From: Andalucia godoyi
Lineage: Eukaryota > Discoba > Jakobea > Jakobida > Andaluciidae
Direction: 5' to 3'
NCBI GenBank assembly: GCA_009859145.1
Contig: VRVR01000001.1
Span: 62,001 to 126,000 of the forward strand
Length of the DNA: 64,000 bases
Positions 32,107-42,418 of the stretch are shown here, piece by piece. A program made the translations under genes and the position numbers. The notes under the pieces were generated by a model, which ran no database searches, had not been told where the DNA came from, and saw only the letters and a program-made list of their open reading frames with translations. The first letter of the stretch is position 1. Each line of letters starts with the position of its first letter.

Positions 32107-34983
32107 ATGGCTGCGACGTCTGCTCCAGCTCCGGAGCCTTGTTTCATGGACACGATACTGCTGTGCGAGTTTCATGAGCAGAAAGGACCGTCTGTCCTGT
32201 TCACGTATCCCCATCCGTGCCACGGAATTGCACTGGACGATATTGCGATGCGGGTGTTGTCGTCGGACTATGCTCGAGGAGAGGATATGCGCACGAGCGA
32301 AAATTCTCGATGGAAGCTTCCGGAAGACGCAACGTCGTTGCTTACGTTTCCCGAAGAACGCTGCTCGGGGTATGTGCACATCTTCTCGATCTACGACATC
32401 TGTGCTCGAGGATATGCTAGACCGCTTGTGCTAGTGTACTTGTCTCGAGATCATCGGAAAATTCGAGACCAGTTCCTGTCGATTTCGCAGGAAGTTCGCG
32501 GCTTCTCGTCCTTACTGAAGGGAGGCGCAAGTCATACGTTTATTGCAGATCTGAGCAACAGACTGAACGAACTCGAGGGAATCACGGTGGGGATGCTGCA
32601 AGATTCAGTAGAAGAAGATCAAATCTCGCTAATTATGCAGTCTCGGAACTTCCTACTCAAGAATTTCGAATACATCCGTGAGCGACTTGCTGATATTTTG
32701 CTGGGCGGGTCAGGGGCGGATGCTGGCCACTCTGTCCCACCGTCACGGTCCGGATCGCCGACTTCTCTCTTCAGCAGGCCGACGATATCAGAGCCGTTGG
32801 ACTCGATACATTCGTCAGTCGATGACATCTCATTTCACATTGCACGGGTGTTGAGAGTCTTGCAAAAGCGCACGGGGTTTGAGGATTCCCTTCGAAGCTT
32901 GCCCGAAGTGTGTGGCTTGAGTACTTATGAACATGCGATGCACAGGCTGCATCACATCCACAAAAAGCACCGCTTGCCGAACTGCATTTTGCATTGGGAT
33001 CGAGAAGACCGGCAAATCATCTCCTCCAGCGTTGTCTCCACATCTTCATTGTTTCGCCCGACAATCCTGTCTTCATCGTCCAGCTTTTTGTGTGACTTTT
33101 CATTAACTACCGTCCCATCCTACCAGTCCAATCATTTTTCGAGATCCATTCCATCATCTGTCTCCGCAACGTCGACGGCCGCAGCCACGGCAGCTTCCGG
33201 CACCACAGCTGCATTCCATCATCGTGCATCTGGTGGGAAAGGTCCGAGAGAGGATTTCCGAGGAGGGCGGCATAGTTACACGGGCGCATCAGCATTTTCT
33301 AGATCTCACAACACACGCCTTCATTCCTCAGCTTCTCCAAGTCAGCTCGGAGGAGACCAATCCGAGTATACGCATGGAGAGCCAAAGTTCTTGCTGGAGG
33401 ATCCCCAGCTGGATTTGCAGTTGAAGCCGCCTACGTCACAGAATCCCCAAAGCTTTCCATCGGACAGTCCAGGTGAGGATGCGTCGCGCACAGGCCGTCT
33501 GGAAATGCCTGGATTGTCCTTGAACCCGTCCCCGATTCAAAGTCCATCTCCTGCTCGAAGCTCTTCGCCGGTTCTCATCAGTTCTCCGGTTCCCCCACAA
33601 TCGACGGCGATGCAGCAGCATCCGCACCACCTTGAAGTTGGCTCTGCTTCGTCTGCCTCCTCTGATTTCTTGTCTGCCCGCAGCTCTTCAAATGAAAGCT
33701 TTCTCTCTGCCGAGGATCCTGCCGATCCGGATGTATCGTTCAAGCCTTCGCAGTTCGGGGCAACGACATCCGTTGACGAATCGGGCCTTGATGTACTCTC
33801 TGGTGGAAGCGGACCAGACTCCGTGTCTGAAGATGAAGAAGAAAGACCGACGCGCGCACCCCATTTGGAGAGTTTCTACTTGTCCTTGTTTCGATCAAGA
33901 AGGGCTCCTGGTCACGGGCTGCTTGGGTTTCTTTCGACGTATCCTTTGTGGAAGCATATTGTGTATTCGCTTTTGAGTGGTCGGTTAGTTGTGATTGTGG
34001 GTCCGAAAGACCGCGAGCAGGAAGTGCGCCATCTTGTGAGGGCTCTGTCCATTTTTGTCGTTTTCCCAAGAACCGCGGTTCACAAACACCGGCCTGTGGT
34101 GCCTTGGAGAGAAAAGAGCTTACGAATGGACCATCTCGCGTACTTCCGACTGATTGGCTTATGCAAGTCTCCGGGGGTTTCGGTACCGAAGGGGCTTGAG
34201 CCGTACATAACGATTTACGATGTGCAAGTCAGTGGTCTGCAGGCGCCACTGTATGACGGTGATGTTTTGGGATTCATATCTACGCGCAAAACAGCCTGGC
34301 CGGGCGAAAGAACATATCTTGCGCATGTGCATACTGTGCTGATGGAATTGTCTTTGAAAGCTCTCTTGTTTTATCACTACCATGTTATTGGAAAAGTCAT
34401 TCCATCGCCACATGCTTCATCCTCGCAATTTCAGATTATCCATTCTCAAGAAAATCGGATGAGGTCGAATACGCCTCCCGTGTCAAGTCCTGCGCCATTC
34501 CTTCACTCTACGTCCAATTCTCTTGATACAGGCCTGAAGGCTCGGTTTCGACTGTTTCGGCGGGTGCGCAATCGCTCGCCGAGCAATGCCTCGGATGAAT
34601 CCGGGGCATCGTCATCAATATCCTTCCCAAGTTCCATGATGCCAGGCGTGGTTTCCGGCCGGCAGCCGTCTCGTGAAACGCCCGGTTCACCCCAAAGCGC
34701 TGACAGCAACAGCTCAGAAGGTGCCCACAGCTCCTACTTGAACGAGCATTTTGCACTGAGCCGGTCTTCCATCTCAGAGACCGCAAACGCCATCGATATT
34801 CGACGGTCTGATATTAACATGGCAAAATACATGTTGGACGTTGTGCGTGACCAGCAATTCCATGACTCTTCCGATCCATCGAAACAGCGCGTTCCTCCAA
34901 TTATTCGTCTTGATACGAAGACGCCGTTGACGATCTTTCGTCCCGTGACGTTGAGCACCGTTCCGGTCAAGAAATCTAAGTAG
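32107..34983 (+). CDS. SMCR8: SMCR8-like DENN-module protein
   Basis: SMCR8 pairs with C9orf72 and WDR41; the complex acts as a GTPase-activating protein in autophagy, lysosome and mTORC1 control (known in animals). The ATG at 32107 opens a 958-residue frame. Seen: the N-terminal longin-like part (MDTILLCEFHEQKGPSVLFT, then FSIYDICARGYARP and VYLSRDHRKIRDQF), which follows the SMCR8/folliculin pattern. After a Ser-rich insert (about residues 310-580) come DENN elements (ILCGSILC in shadow frames excluded; real: VYSLLSGRLVVIVGPKDREQ and LVRALSIFVVFP), and then a Ser-rich tail. Folliculin is the main alternative; the VYSLLSGR...LSIFV spacing fits SMCR8 better. No introns. Its stop lies 55 bp from the convergent SS18 stop. 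Confidence 0.75.
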   Translation: MAATSAPAPEPCFMDTILLCEFHEQKGPSVLFTYPHPCHGIALDDIAMRVLSSDYARGEDMRTSENSRWKLPEDATSLLTFPEERCSGYVHIFSIYDICARGYARPLVLVYLSRDHRKIRDQFLSISQEVRGFSSLLKGGASHTFIADLSNRLNELEGITVGMLQDSVEEDQISLIMQSRNFLLKNFEYIRERLADILLGGSGADAGHSVPPSRSGSPTSLFSRPTISEPLDSIHSSVDDISFHIARVLRVLQKRTGFEDSLRSLPEVCGLSTYEHAMHRLHHIHKKHRLPNCILHWDREDRQIISSSVVSTSSLFRPTILSSSSSFLCDFSLTTVPSYQSNHFSRSIPSSVSATSTAAATAASGTTAAFHHRASGGKGPREDFRGGRHSYTGASAFSRSHNTRLHSSASPSQLGGDQSEYTHGEPKFLLEDPQLDLQLKPPTSQNPQSFPSDSPGEDASRTGRLEMPGLSLNPSPIQSPSPARSSSPVLISSPVPPQSTAMQQHPHHLEVGSASSASSDFLSARSSSNESFLSAEDPADPDVSFKPSQFGATTSVDESGLDVLSGGSGPDSVSEDEEERPTRAPHLESFYLSLFRSRRAPGHGLLGFLSTYPLWKHIVYSLLSGRLVVIVGPKDREQEVRHLVRALSIFVVFPRTAVHKHRPVVPWREKSLRMDHLAYFRLIGLCKSPGVSVPKGLEPYITIYDVQVSGLQAPLYDGDVLGFISTRKTAWPGERTYLAHVHTVLMELSLKALLFYHYHVIGKVIPSPHASSSQFQIIHSQENRMRSNTPPVSSPAPFLHSTSNSLDTGLKARFRLFRRVRNRSPSNASDESGASSSISFPSSMMPGVVSGRQPSRETPGSPQSADSNSSEGAHSSYLNEHFALSRSSISETANAIDIRRSDINMAKYMLDVVRDQQFHDSSDPSKQRVPPIIRLDTKTPLTIFRPVTLSTVPVKKSK

Positions 34984-35038
34984 ACTGCGCTTCTATATCA
35001 ATATTTATCAATCGTTTCCAGGTACAGCATCAACATCT

Positions 35039-36405
35039 CTACATGTAAAATCGTTGCTGCTGCTGGGCTTGCTGCTGCTGGGCTTGCTGTAATGTTTGTG
35101 CAACTTGCGTATTCTGCAAGTTCGCAGTGTTTTGCGAAAATTGTTGCTGCTGCAGTTGCGACACCTGCTGAGACTGTGGTCGCATGGATTGCATCGTCAG
35201 CGACGGCGGAGCATACATACTTGGTGGCTGGATCCCAGTCACCTGCGGAAGCTGTGGGGCAACCATGAAGGGGGGTTGCGAAGTTCGTGAGGCCATCGGA
35301 TTCGATGCCGTACCCTGTTGGAAGTTCGGAGAGGTTCCCGTGCCCGATGCGGTGAACTGATGCTGCTGATGCTGCTGCTGCTGATGATACTGCTGCGCCT
35401 GCTGAAATTGCTGCTGCACTTGAGCTTGTTGTTGAGCTTGTTTTTGAAGAGCTGACACGTGCTGCTGCATCTGGATCATTTGCTGCTGCTGTGCATTCAG
35501 TCCAGGCTGATTGACATTCATCAGCGATGCGAATGAATTGATTTGTGGATTGTTTGCAAAGGTTGGATTTTGCACCATCTGCGGGGAGGATTGGACGACG
35601 GGTGTCGAAGGAGCTTGCGATGATTTGGATGGTCCTCCCTGGGCAGCACTGCCAAGCAAACCAGCATTCGGAGTCGCTACAGCAACCTGAGAAGCAGGAA
35701 GCTGTTGCTGGGGCCCCTGTACAAATTGGAGCGCTTGTTGGAACTGTTGAGCGCTCATGTTCGACAATATCTGTTGAAGGGCAGGGTTCTGCATGAGGGA
35801 GCTGAATAGTGAAGGATTCAGCGGCACATTAGCAGAATTCGAGATAGTCTGAGATGCGGTTATTGGAGTCGGGGCAGGCGACTGCACTTGTGTCTGTACT
35901 TGTGTTTGTGTCTGTGTTTGGGACTGCGGTTGCGGTTGCGGTTGCGGTTGCGACTGTGGCTGGGTATGGAACTGCGGAGTTTGTGGCAACTGCGCTTGGG
36001 AAGTGGGAACGGATTGGTGAACGGCCGTTGACAACACAGAGGGTGGTAACGCCGATGCCGCCGCTGGTGCTGACGCAGACACGGAAATACCCTGGATTTG
36101 GCTGTTCAAACCCTGTGAGTTCAATTCTGGAGACAGATGTGTGATAAACTGCATGTACGCCAGAACATCGCTTGCAGAGCGAGTTTGAACTGCACTCGCG
36201 AGCGATCCAAAGTCAACGAACGGCACTCCAGCCCGTAGGGCTTGTTCTAGCCGTACATGTTCATCATTGTCCCACAAGAACCGATCCAATGCTGGATTTC
36301 CACGAACACCCTGTTTCGCAGATTCGGGAATGGGATTTCCAACTGTGAACTGTACAACACCACGTGACTGGGCCGAGGATGCAGTCGGATTCTGAGACCC
36401 CGATG

Positions 36406-36442
<37 letters not shown>

Positions 36443-36859
36443 TTGCGGTTGCGAGGGCGGGTTAGGTTTGGAATGGTCATTTACCGCTGAGACCAACGAT
36501 GGCGAAATCGCACTGGCAGCCGAAGTAAGTGGAACCCCTTGTACAGGCACGGATTGCAGCGGTGCTGCGTTTCCAGCACCAGAAGAAACCTTGCCGGACT
36601 GCTGAGGATTTCTCATGTCTTGCGTCGCTTGGGAAACGAGCCTGTGAGCTTCTAAAGGGTTTTGCGCCGCAGCCTTCTTCCAGTCTGTTAATACACCAAG
36701 AAGAACCCAGATGTTCTTCTGGAACAATTTCTGATAATGATGTGCTTCTTGAAGCCGCCCGGACTTGTGGTGCTCCACACACGCCAGTGCAAATTCATGG
36801 TTTTCATCCAGAAGCTAAATCCATTTCTCTCTCCTCCATGTGTATCTCCAAATAATGAA

Positions 36860-36890
<31 letters not shown>

Positions 36891-37084
36891 AAGAAGAAGA
36901 AGAAGAGGAGGAGGAGGAGGAAAAAACTCGTAAGTACACTTGAATCAAAAACACACGTTTCTCTTCATTCGCCCAATCTTTTTTCTCCGAATAACACGAA
37001 AAAATAACAAGGACAGAAACATACGCGCTGAATGGTTTCTGGACGAAGACTGCCGCCTGGAACATTTGAATTCATCAATGACAT
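35039..37084 (-). CDS. SS18: SS18/GIF-type (SSXT domain) transcriptional coactivator, two exons
   Basis: SS18 is a BAF (SWI/SNF) subunit in animals; plant GIF proteins are GRF coactivators (known). Exon 1 is 37084-37025 and exon 2 36814-35039, with a 210-nt intron (36815-37024; GTATGT...TTAG, phase 0). Splicing joins SLRPETIQR to LLDENHEFALACVEHHKSGR, recreating the SSXT (SNH) domain, which continues LQEAHHYQKLFQKNIWVLLG. The rest of the 611-residue product is Gln-, Ser- and Pro-rich, with poly-Gln runs near residues 130-145 and throughout the C-terminal third. It includes a conserved-looking island at about 185-245 (PALDRFLWDNDEHVRLEQAL). The start could be the first or second Met, three residues apart. 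The intron carries a GAA/GAG tract. Confidence 0.87.
36860..36926. repeat. (GAA)n(GAG)n triplet tract inside the SS18 intron
   Basis: About 15 AAG/GAA triplets are followed by about five GAG triplets, running as (CTC)n(CTT)n on the SS18 coding strand, within intron 36815-37024 and close to its 3' end, where it extends the polypyrimidine tract. Confidence 0.9.
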
Positions 37085-37251
37085 TTTCAATAACACACTT
37101 TCAAAGTTCCAGAAGTCCAAAAACAATACTGAAGAGAGAGGAGGGAAAAATTGAACACCAAAACGCCCACCGAATAAATAAGGAGAGAAAATGTCTATTG
37201 AAGAAGAAGGTTCGCTGGCAAGGATGCATTCGCAGGCCAAAGTTCCTAGCT

Positions 37252-37888
37252 GTTGAATAATAACACGTCATTGTCATGCATACGGAAGTATGCATAAACA
37301 AACACGGTCAATACTGGCCGACACTAGCACGTTTGTTTCACAGGGAATTCGTGCTTACGCACACTCGGCCAGAATTCAGCCGGTGACACAGGCTCCGCAT
37401 TTTCGACACTCTTTAACGCAGCATCCGTAGCCATCTATTCTATCATTCGTTGGTTTGGTTTTTTTGGTGTCACTTTTTAATTCAAATATGGGCGTGAGTG
37501 CGCTGCGATGACGCATTCGCCTACGCCTACGCCTACGCCGCTCGATACAGGGCCTCCTAGGTTCCGCAGACCTCCTAAGAGACCACGTGTCACTACGCCT
37601 ACCGCCTCTTCCTCTCGTGTCTCCAGCTGCATCAATCGCTGCAACTGAGGACACGAAAGCGCCTACTGCTAGGGCCGTCAGAATCAAAATGCACCCTTTT
37701 CAGGAACAACGTGTCACGCTGAGAAAGTGGCTCACAGATTGATCGAGATTGGGAATGCAGCGCGGAACATCTATCTGAAGAGCGCCGTGAGGCGTGTTGG
37801 GGGCCTATCCCCTTCCCGGCAACGGGGATGCAAGACTGAATATGCATGTCCGTTCGTAGATATGCATGTTCGGTGTAGAATGTAGGCG
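37252..37888 (+). repeat. Dispersed repeat R2, copy A
   Basis: This matches 25397-25949 in inverted orientation, from GTTGAATAATAACACG at the left to GTAGAATGTAGGCG at the right. It has an extra segment of about 57 bp at 37604-37663, between short direct repeats related to GCCTAC, and an 18-bp extra near 37850, so it is longer than copy B. The frame that is open in copy B is broken here by the insertion and by loss of one A. Confidence 0.7.
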
Positions 37889-38245
37889 AAACAAAAACAA
37901 ACAAACAAACAATCAATCAATCGTTAATTTAGCAGTCGGGAGTCGGGGCCCCGCTCGCTGCCAAATCGAGTCAAATTCCTCCCCTTTTGAGTGGGACATC
38001 CGTGGTGTCTGCGCACCTCAAAACAGAAACAACCTATTTTCCTGTTCAGAGCTCTCGAATGGATCAATGAGTGCATTCGTTAGAACCGTTTGGACTTTGG
38101 GAACCGTGGGAAACTAGGGGTTTCAACGAGCTTCACTGTTTGCCGTTCCGCATTTTTTATCCACTTGTTCATTCTCTCTCTCTCTTTCTCGATCTTTCAT
38201 TCTCTGTTTCAATCGAGCGGATATTGCATCGATTGTTGATTGAAA

Positions 38246-38263
38246 ATGGTGTGCGCCACACAG

Positions 38264-38313
<50 letters not shown>

Positions 38314-38461
38314 GGCACGGCGGAGGAATCATCGATCACAAGGAATCGGTTGTCAGTATTCGACAGCGTCTCTCATTGGGCCGCGACCTGCACATCTTCA
38401 GCCATACTATCCGATGATGTTCACAGCCGTTCCACCAGACGATTGGGTTGGCGGGTTATGA
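38246..38461 (+). CDS. Doubtful small frame containing the GA microsatellite
   Basis: An ATG at 38246 opens 71 codons, of which about 16 are Arg-Glu from the GA tract. The end, which includes PRPAHLQPYYPMMFTAVPPD, looks protein-like. One reading is ATG followed directly by an intron that contains the GA tract, as in DTD1, but the donor would be GTGTGC rather than GTATGY. Weak; it may be non-coding. Confidence 0.12.
38265..38311. repeat. (GA)n microsatellite upstream of CFAP61
   Basis: About 20 GA units, interrupted once by AAAG. Confidence 0.9.
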
Positions 38462-38879
38462 ATAAGATTGAACCGAAAACAACACAGTAAATAATAATAA
38501 AACAATGATGATTGACAGGAACGGCGCTTGAAAATCGAGACTCCGCAGTCTTGCCCGCCCAAAAGAAACCCTCACAGAGCGTTCCCAAAAAAAGTCCGGC
38601 TCTTGCAAACTGCAGCTGTCGTACAGTCTTCCGGCGGTTGTGTTTTTTTTTTCCTTTCAATAAAAAGATTCCTTTCTTTCGACCGTCTAATACAACCTTC
38701 TATCAGACCAGCCTTTTTTTCCCCTTCAGCTGATTGATTTTCCTCTGCTTTCAGCCGATTTTACCGTTTTATGTATCAGTAATTACTACAACGATTATAT
38801 TAATTATTTCATACAGCGTTGTTTTTCCGGGCTTTCTTCTTCTTCTTCTTTTGTTTTCTTGTTTCTTCATTTGGCTGGA

Positions 38880-41800
38880 ATGACAGAGGTTCTTGTTCGA
38901 AGAGCACTGGTTTCAGATGCGGATGCAATCCAGCGGCTGATCGGTGCAGATGATATTTTGATGGACCGTCGATTTGGAAAGTATTCGATTGCGTCCGTCA
39001 TTGACGATTGCTTCATTTCCATCGTCGCATACAGCGAGTCTGGCGATACTCTCGGGTTTGCTTCCTTTGATGGGTTTCCCAGCAACCCTCTTGTGGAGAT
39101 TGACCCAAAGAACTGGTCTGCTTCTCTGCTGAAACATTTTGCAATTGGAACTGTTGAGCCCGTTTCCACGCTGTTCTTGAACTTTTTCTATGCAGACCCG
39201 GTAGCCGAGAAGGCGGTTTTGGAGTCATTGCTGTATTCGCTGTTTTCCACACTTCCAGACACGGACGACTTGCTCTTTGTACTTCCGTCCTCTGTGCAGC
39301 TGTATGAACCGCTGTCGTTTTCGTTTTCAAATGTCGAGAAGATGTCGTCGTCGACTGCTGAGCATGCTCTGTATCGTGTGCGCAGAGTGGCCGTTATCCC
39401 CGACTTGGATGTCCGACTTGGGTTTGTAGAAGATCACGATGATTTGCTGCAGCTGGTGGATCACCAGGGCGAAGCGCTTGCGGCAATCTACGGGGATTAT
39501 TACTTGGCAGAACTGCTGGAGAGGCAAGACAAGGATAATCGAACGCTTGTTGCAGAAGTTGTTGGAGAAGCTGTCGGGCTGATGAGGATATCTGCAGTTG
39601 ACTTTGATCCAAATATTCTTGCCAAGTGCTTCCATCTTGATCCGTACGATAATCTGGTGAAGACTGTATCGAACGGCCAAAAGGTTTCGAACGCATTCCG
39701 AGTACAGCTTTTCACTGTTGCAGAAGACTGGGAAAGCAGATGCATTGACTTCCTCCAACCGGCATTCGACTTGTTCCCCGACAAGGACTACTGCATCATG
39801 ACGGTTCCGTACACCGCGACATCTTTGGAAATCCTCCGAACGTTCACTCCAGTTGCTCCGCGACTGTCAAACACATATGGACAGGCACTGTTTGTCTTCC
39901 ATCGTTTTTCGCTGCTGAAGCAATTGCGAGTGGTTCCGGTCGGCAATTTCCCAGCTTTTGGAGATAAGTTTGCCAAGCTGATTCACGGCTTGACGAATCG
40001 CGAAGCCGTGCAGGAAATTGTGTACCAAAGCGCTGAAGCAAAGATGGCGTTTGCTGTGTCCTGTGGGGAAGAGCTGATTGGAGTGAACGCGCTAGACCCC
40101 TCCTTTGATGTACAGTCTTCCAAAGAAGCGTTTGACGTGGACGCGTTCGTTTCTCCTCAAGTCCATGCGGACAGCCGCCATTGCATGTTGAGCGCGTGCT
40201 TGATCAATCCTGTTTTTTTGAGGCAAACACCATTCTTCCTGAGAGATACCATGCGATTATCTGGAAAGAGTGTGATGCATTACAAGATTCAGGTGGGCTC
40301 AGTCCCGTCTGTTGTTGTGGATTTCATGATTCCTGTAGCTCCTCGTCGTGGAATCGAAACCTTGGATATTGTGAGAGAGAGGCTCGCCAGTCAGGTGCCG
40401 CCTTCTATTCTGTATGTCACTCGGAACAAGCTCCTTAGCGAGCCCGTGACGGTCAATAACTCGCGTATTGTCATCGTTGGGGCATCTGATACCGGTTTGT
40501 CGATTATCTACAACCTGCTCATGATTCCAGACGTCAAGTTCCGCAACATCACCCTGGTGTCACCGCACGGGCTTCCAAATGCACCTACATTGTCTCCGAC
40601 CAGTTTCAAGCCCGTTACTCACACATTCATGCCCGAGGAGTATGCGCGTCTGCTGCTCGACCCTCACTTGCGTGTTGTAGAGAACCGCTTGACTGACTTT
40701 TACAGAGATCGCAAGATGGTCGTCTTGTCAGATAATGCAATGGTGCCGTACGATTATCTTGTTCTTGCCACTGGGCAGCAATACAAACTGTCCCGAAAAG
40801 TGCATTCGAAAGACAAACCAATTCCTGATGGCTTCTTTGTCGTTCGCGACGTCGAAGCAGAGCACGACTTCCGTGACTTCATTTCGGATACCATTGCTCC
40901 TTCACAAGATGATCTCGACCCGATTCTTGTCTATGGTGCGACTTTGGATGCATTCTGTACGGTGACGACCCTGCTGTGTCTCGGCGTGCAACCAAGAAAC
41001 ATTGTTCTTGCAACTCCTCGCATGAATGCACAAACACATCTTCAGGTTGGGGAGTTTTCCGACCAGATTGAGGCTTTGCTTGGATCCATTGGTGTGCACT
41101 ATATGAAAAATCATATGTTGAAGTCGTTGCAGTATTCTGGACCAGATGGAGAGGAGGAGCTGACGGGTGCTATCCTTCAATTTGACGATGAGGAAGAGAA
41201 GGATGAGCTGACAAAAGCAATGGAGGGTGTGCGAGCGCTGCCAGACCCCGTGGAGGTTGCATGCTCTGTGATGGTGTACTTGCATGCAACTGAAGTAGAT
41301 GACGATATCCTGCATGCGGTGAACTACAGAGCGCTCGTGTTTGATGGCCGACTGATCTTGAAGCCGTCCTTCAAAACGGAAGACCCCTGCGTTATGGCTG
41401 TTGGATCCGTGGCAAAGTTCAGTCGTCGGTTCGGGCCATCCGAGCCGTTCGAGCTGTTCAACCCGCGAGAGGTCGCAACCAAATTCACCAACCTCTTCCT
41501 TCATGATATTGCGCCAGAGGATTTCGGCGAACCCCGCGAAGCGCAAGTGTTCCCTCCTGTATTTTCAAAGCCGATGGCGATTTCATGCATGATGCCGGGA
41601 GATCGCTACCTTTTCCGAGTTTGGTCCCCATCTTTCCTGATGCAGACCAAAAACCAAAATATGAAGAAGATTTCCACCAATCGAAATGGAAATTACATAT
41701 GTCTCATTCTTGACGGAACGGGCCGCATTCAAGAGGTACAGTACTTGGGACTGGATCCAGCTCTGGAGCACAATTTGATGTCTCTTATCGGTCTTCCCGA

Positions 41801-42167
41801 CAGATATCTTCACAATTTGGTATCTCGATACGAGGAAGGGGTCGTCCCAGACATTGTGTCTTTCCTTCAGGAAAAATGGTCGTTTTTGGTCTTCCACGAC
41901 CGATTTTCACAGTTCCGTGAACAACTTCTGGCAAGATTTGTCAGCCAGGATGACGTCATGTCCATTGAAACCGAGATGCGTCAGCTGTTGGATCAGAGGA
42001 CCATTGAAGCTGCGTACTTGTCCGACGTCGAGTGGTCTCAATTCTTCGCCAAGCTGTCTCCAGAAACTCGTCGTGTTGTCGAATTAATGACGATTGATTT
42101 CCTGAAGCAGAATGCAGGCGTCTTCAACATGTATCACGTCCCCAGTGAAAATGAAAACGTCTCCTGA
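38880..42167 (+). CDS. CFAP61: CFAP61, radial spoke / calmodulin-and-spoke-associated complex protein
   Basis: CFAP61 (FAP61) anchors radial spoke 3 and the CSC complex to doublet microtubules (known). The first ATG is at 38880 and gives 1095 residues, comparable with the roughly 1200 in animals. Seen: an N-terminal GNAT-like acetyltransferase fold (LVRRALVSDADAIQRLI, then GFASFDGFPSNPLVEID and LFLNFFYAD), a second such half near residues 180-330, and from about residue 520 a pyridine-nucleotide-disulphide oxidoreductase-like part (IVIVGASDTGLSIIYNLL, YDYLVLATGQQY). The dinucleotide-binding glycine pattern is degenerate, as expected for a structural protein. No introns. AATAAA lies about 45 bp past the stop. 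TPGS2 follows on the same strand after 251 bp. Confidence 0.9.
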   Translation: MTEVLVRRALVSDADAIQRLIGADDILMDRRFGKYSIASVIDDCFISIVAYSESGDTLGFASFDGFPSNPLVEIDPKNWSASLLKHFAIGTVEPVSTLFLNFFYADPVAEKAVLESLLYSLFSTLPDTDDLLFVLPSSVQLYEPLSFSFSNVEKMSSSTAEHALYRVRRVAVIPDLDVRLGFVEDHDDLLQLVDHQGEALAAIYGDYYLAELLERQDKDNRTLVAEVVGEAVGLMRISAVDFDPNILAKCFHLDPYDNLVKTVSNGQKVSNAFRVQLFTVAEDWESRCIDFLQPAFDLFPDKDYCIMTVPYTATSLEILRTFTPVAPRLSNTYGQALFVFHRFSLLKQLRVVPVGNFPAFGDKFAKLIHGLTNREAVQEIVYQSAEAKMAFAVSCGEELIGVNALDPSFDVQSSKEAFDVDAFVSPQVHADSRHCMLSACLINPVFLRQTPFFLRDTMRLSGKSVMHYKIQVGSVPSVVVDFMIPVAPRRGIETLDIVRERLASQVPPSILYVTRNKLLSEPVTVNNSRIVIVGASDTGLSIIYNLLMIPDVKFRNITLVSPHGLPNAPTLSPTSFKPVTHTFMPEEYARLLLDPHLRVVENRLTDFYRDRKMVVLSDNAMVPYDYLVLATGQQYKLSRKVHSKDKPIPDGFFVVRDVEAEHDFRDFISDTIAPSQDDLDPILVYGATLDAFCTVTTLLCLGVQPRNIVLATPRMNAQTHLQVGEFSDQIEALLGSIGVHYMKNHMLKSLQYSGPDGEEELTGAILQFDDEEEKDELTKAMEGVRALPDPVEVACSVMVYLHATEVDDDILHAVNYRALVFDGRLILKPSFKTEDPCVMAVGSVAKFSRRFGPSEPFELFNPREVATKFTNLFLHDIAPEDFGEPREAQVFPPVFSKPMAISCMMPGDRYLFRVWSPSFLMQTKNQNMKKISTNRNGNYICLILDGTGRIQEVQYLGLDPALEHNLMSLIGLPDRYLHNLVSRYEEGVVPDIVSFLQEKWSFLVFHDRFSQFREQLLARFVSQDDVMSIETEMRQLLDQRTIEAAYLSDVEWSQFFAKLSPETRRVVELMTIDFLKQNAGVFNMYHVPSENENVS

Positions 42168-42418
42168 GCGTCACGTCACGCGCCATACAGACGCTGTTCA
42201 TTAATTAAATTACAAATAAATAGTAAACAAAAGTTTCCAAACGAATCGACGGGGATTTTGCATTTGCTGCAATCGTTGCAAGCTTTCCAATCTTTTCTTC
42301 CAATTCGTTCTTCTTTTTAAAATTAATATAATGATTTTCTTAGTAAAGTACATCGACACACACCCACTCACCCACTCACCCACACACACACACACTCACC
42401 CACACGTACGTTTATAAA

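Larger units (their letters stand above)
37085..38879. other. Intergenic region between SS18 and CFAP61
   Basis: This 1.8-kb divergent region holds the SS18 promoter, R2 copy A (37252-37888), a GA microsatellite at 38265-38311, a possible small frame at 38246-38461, and the T-rich CFAP61 leader. I find no firm gene. Confidence 0.6.
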
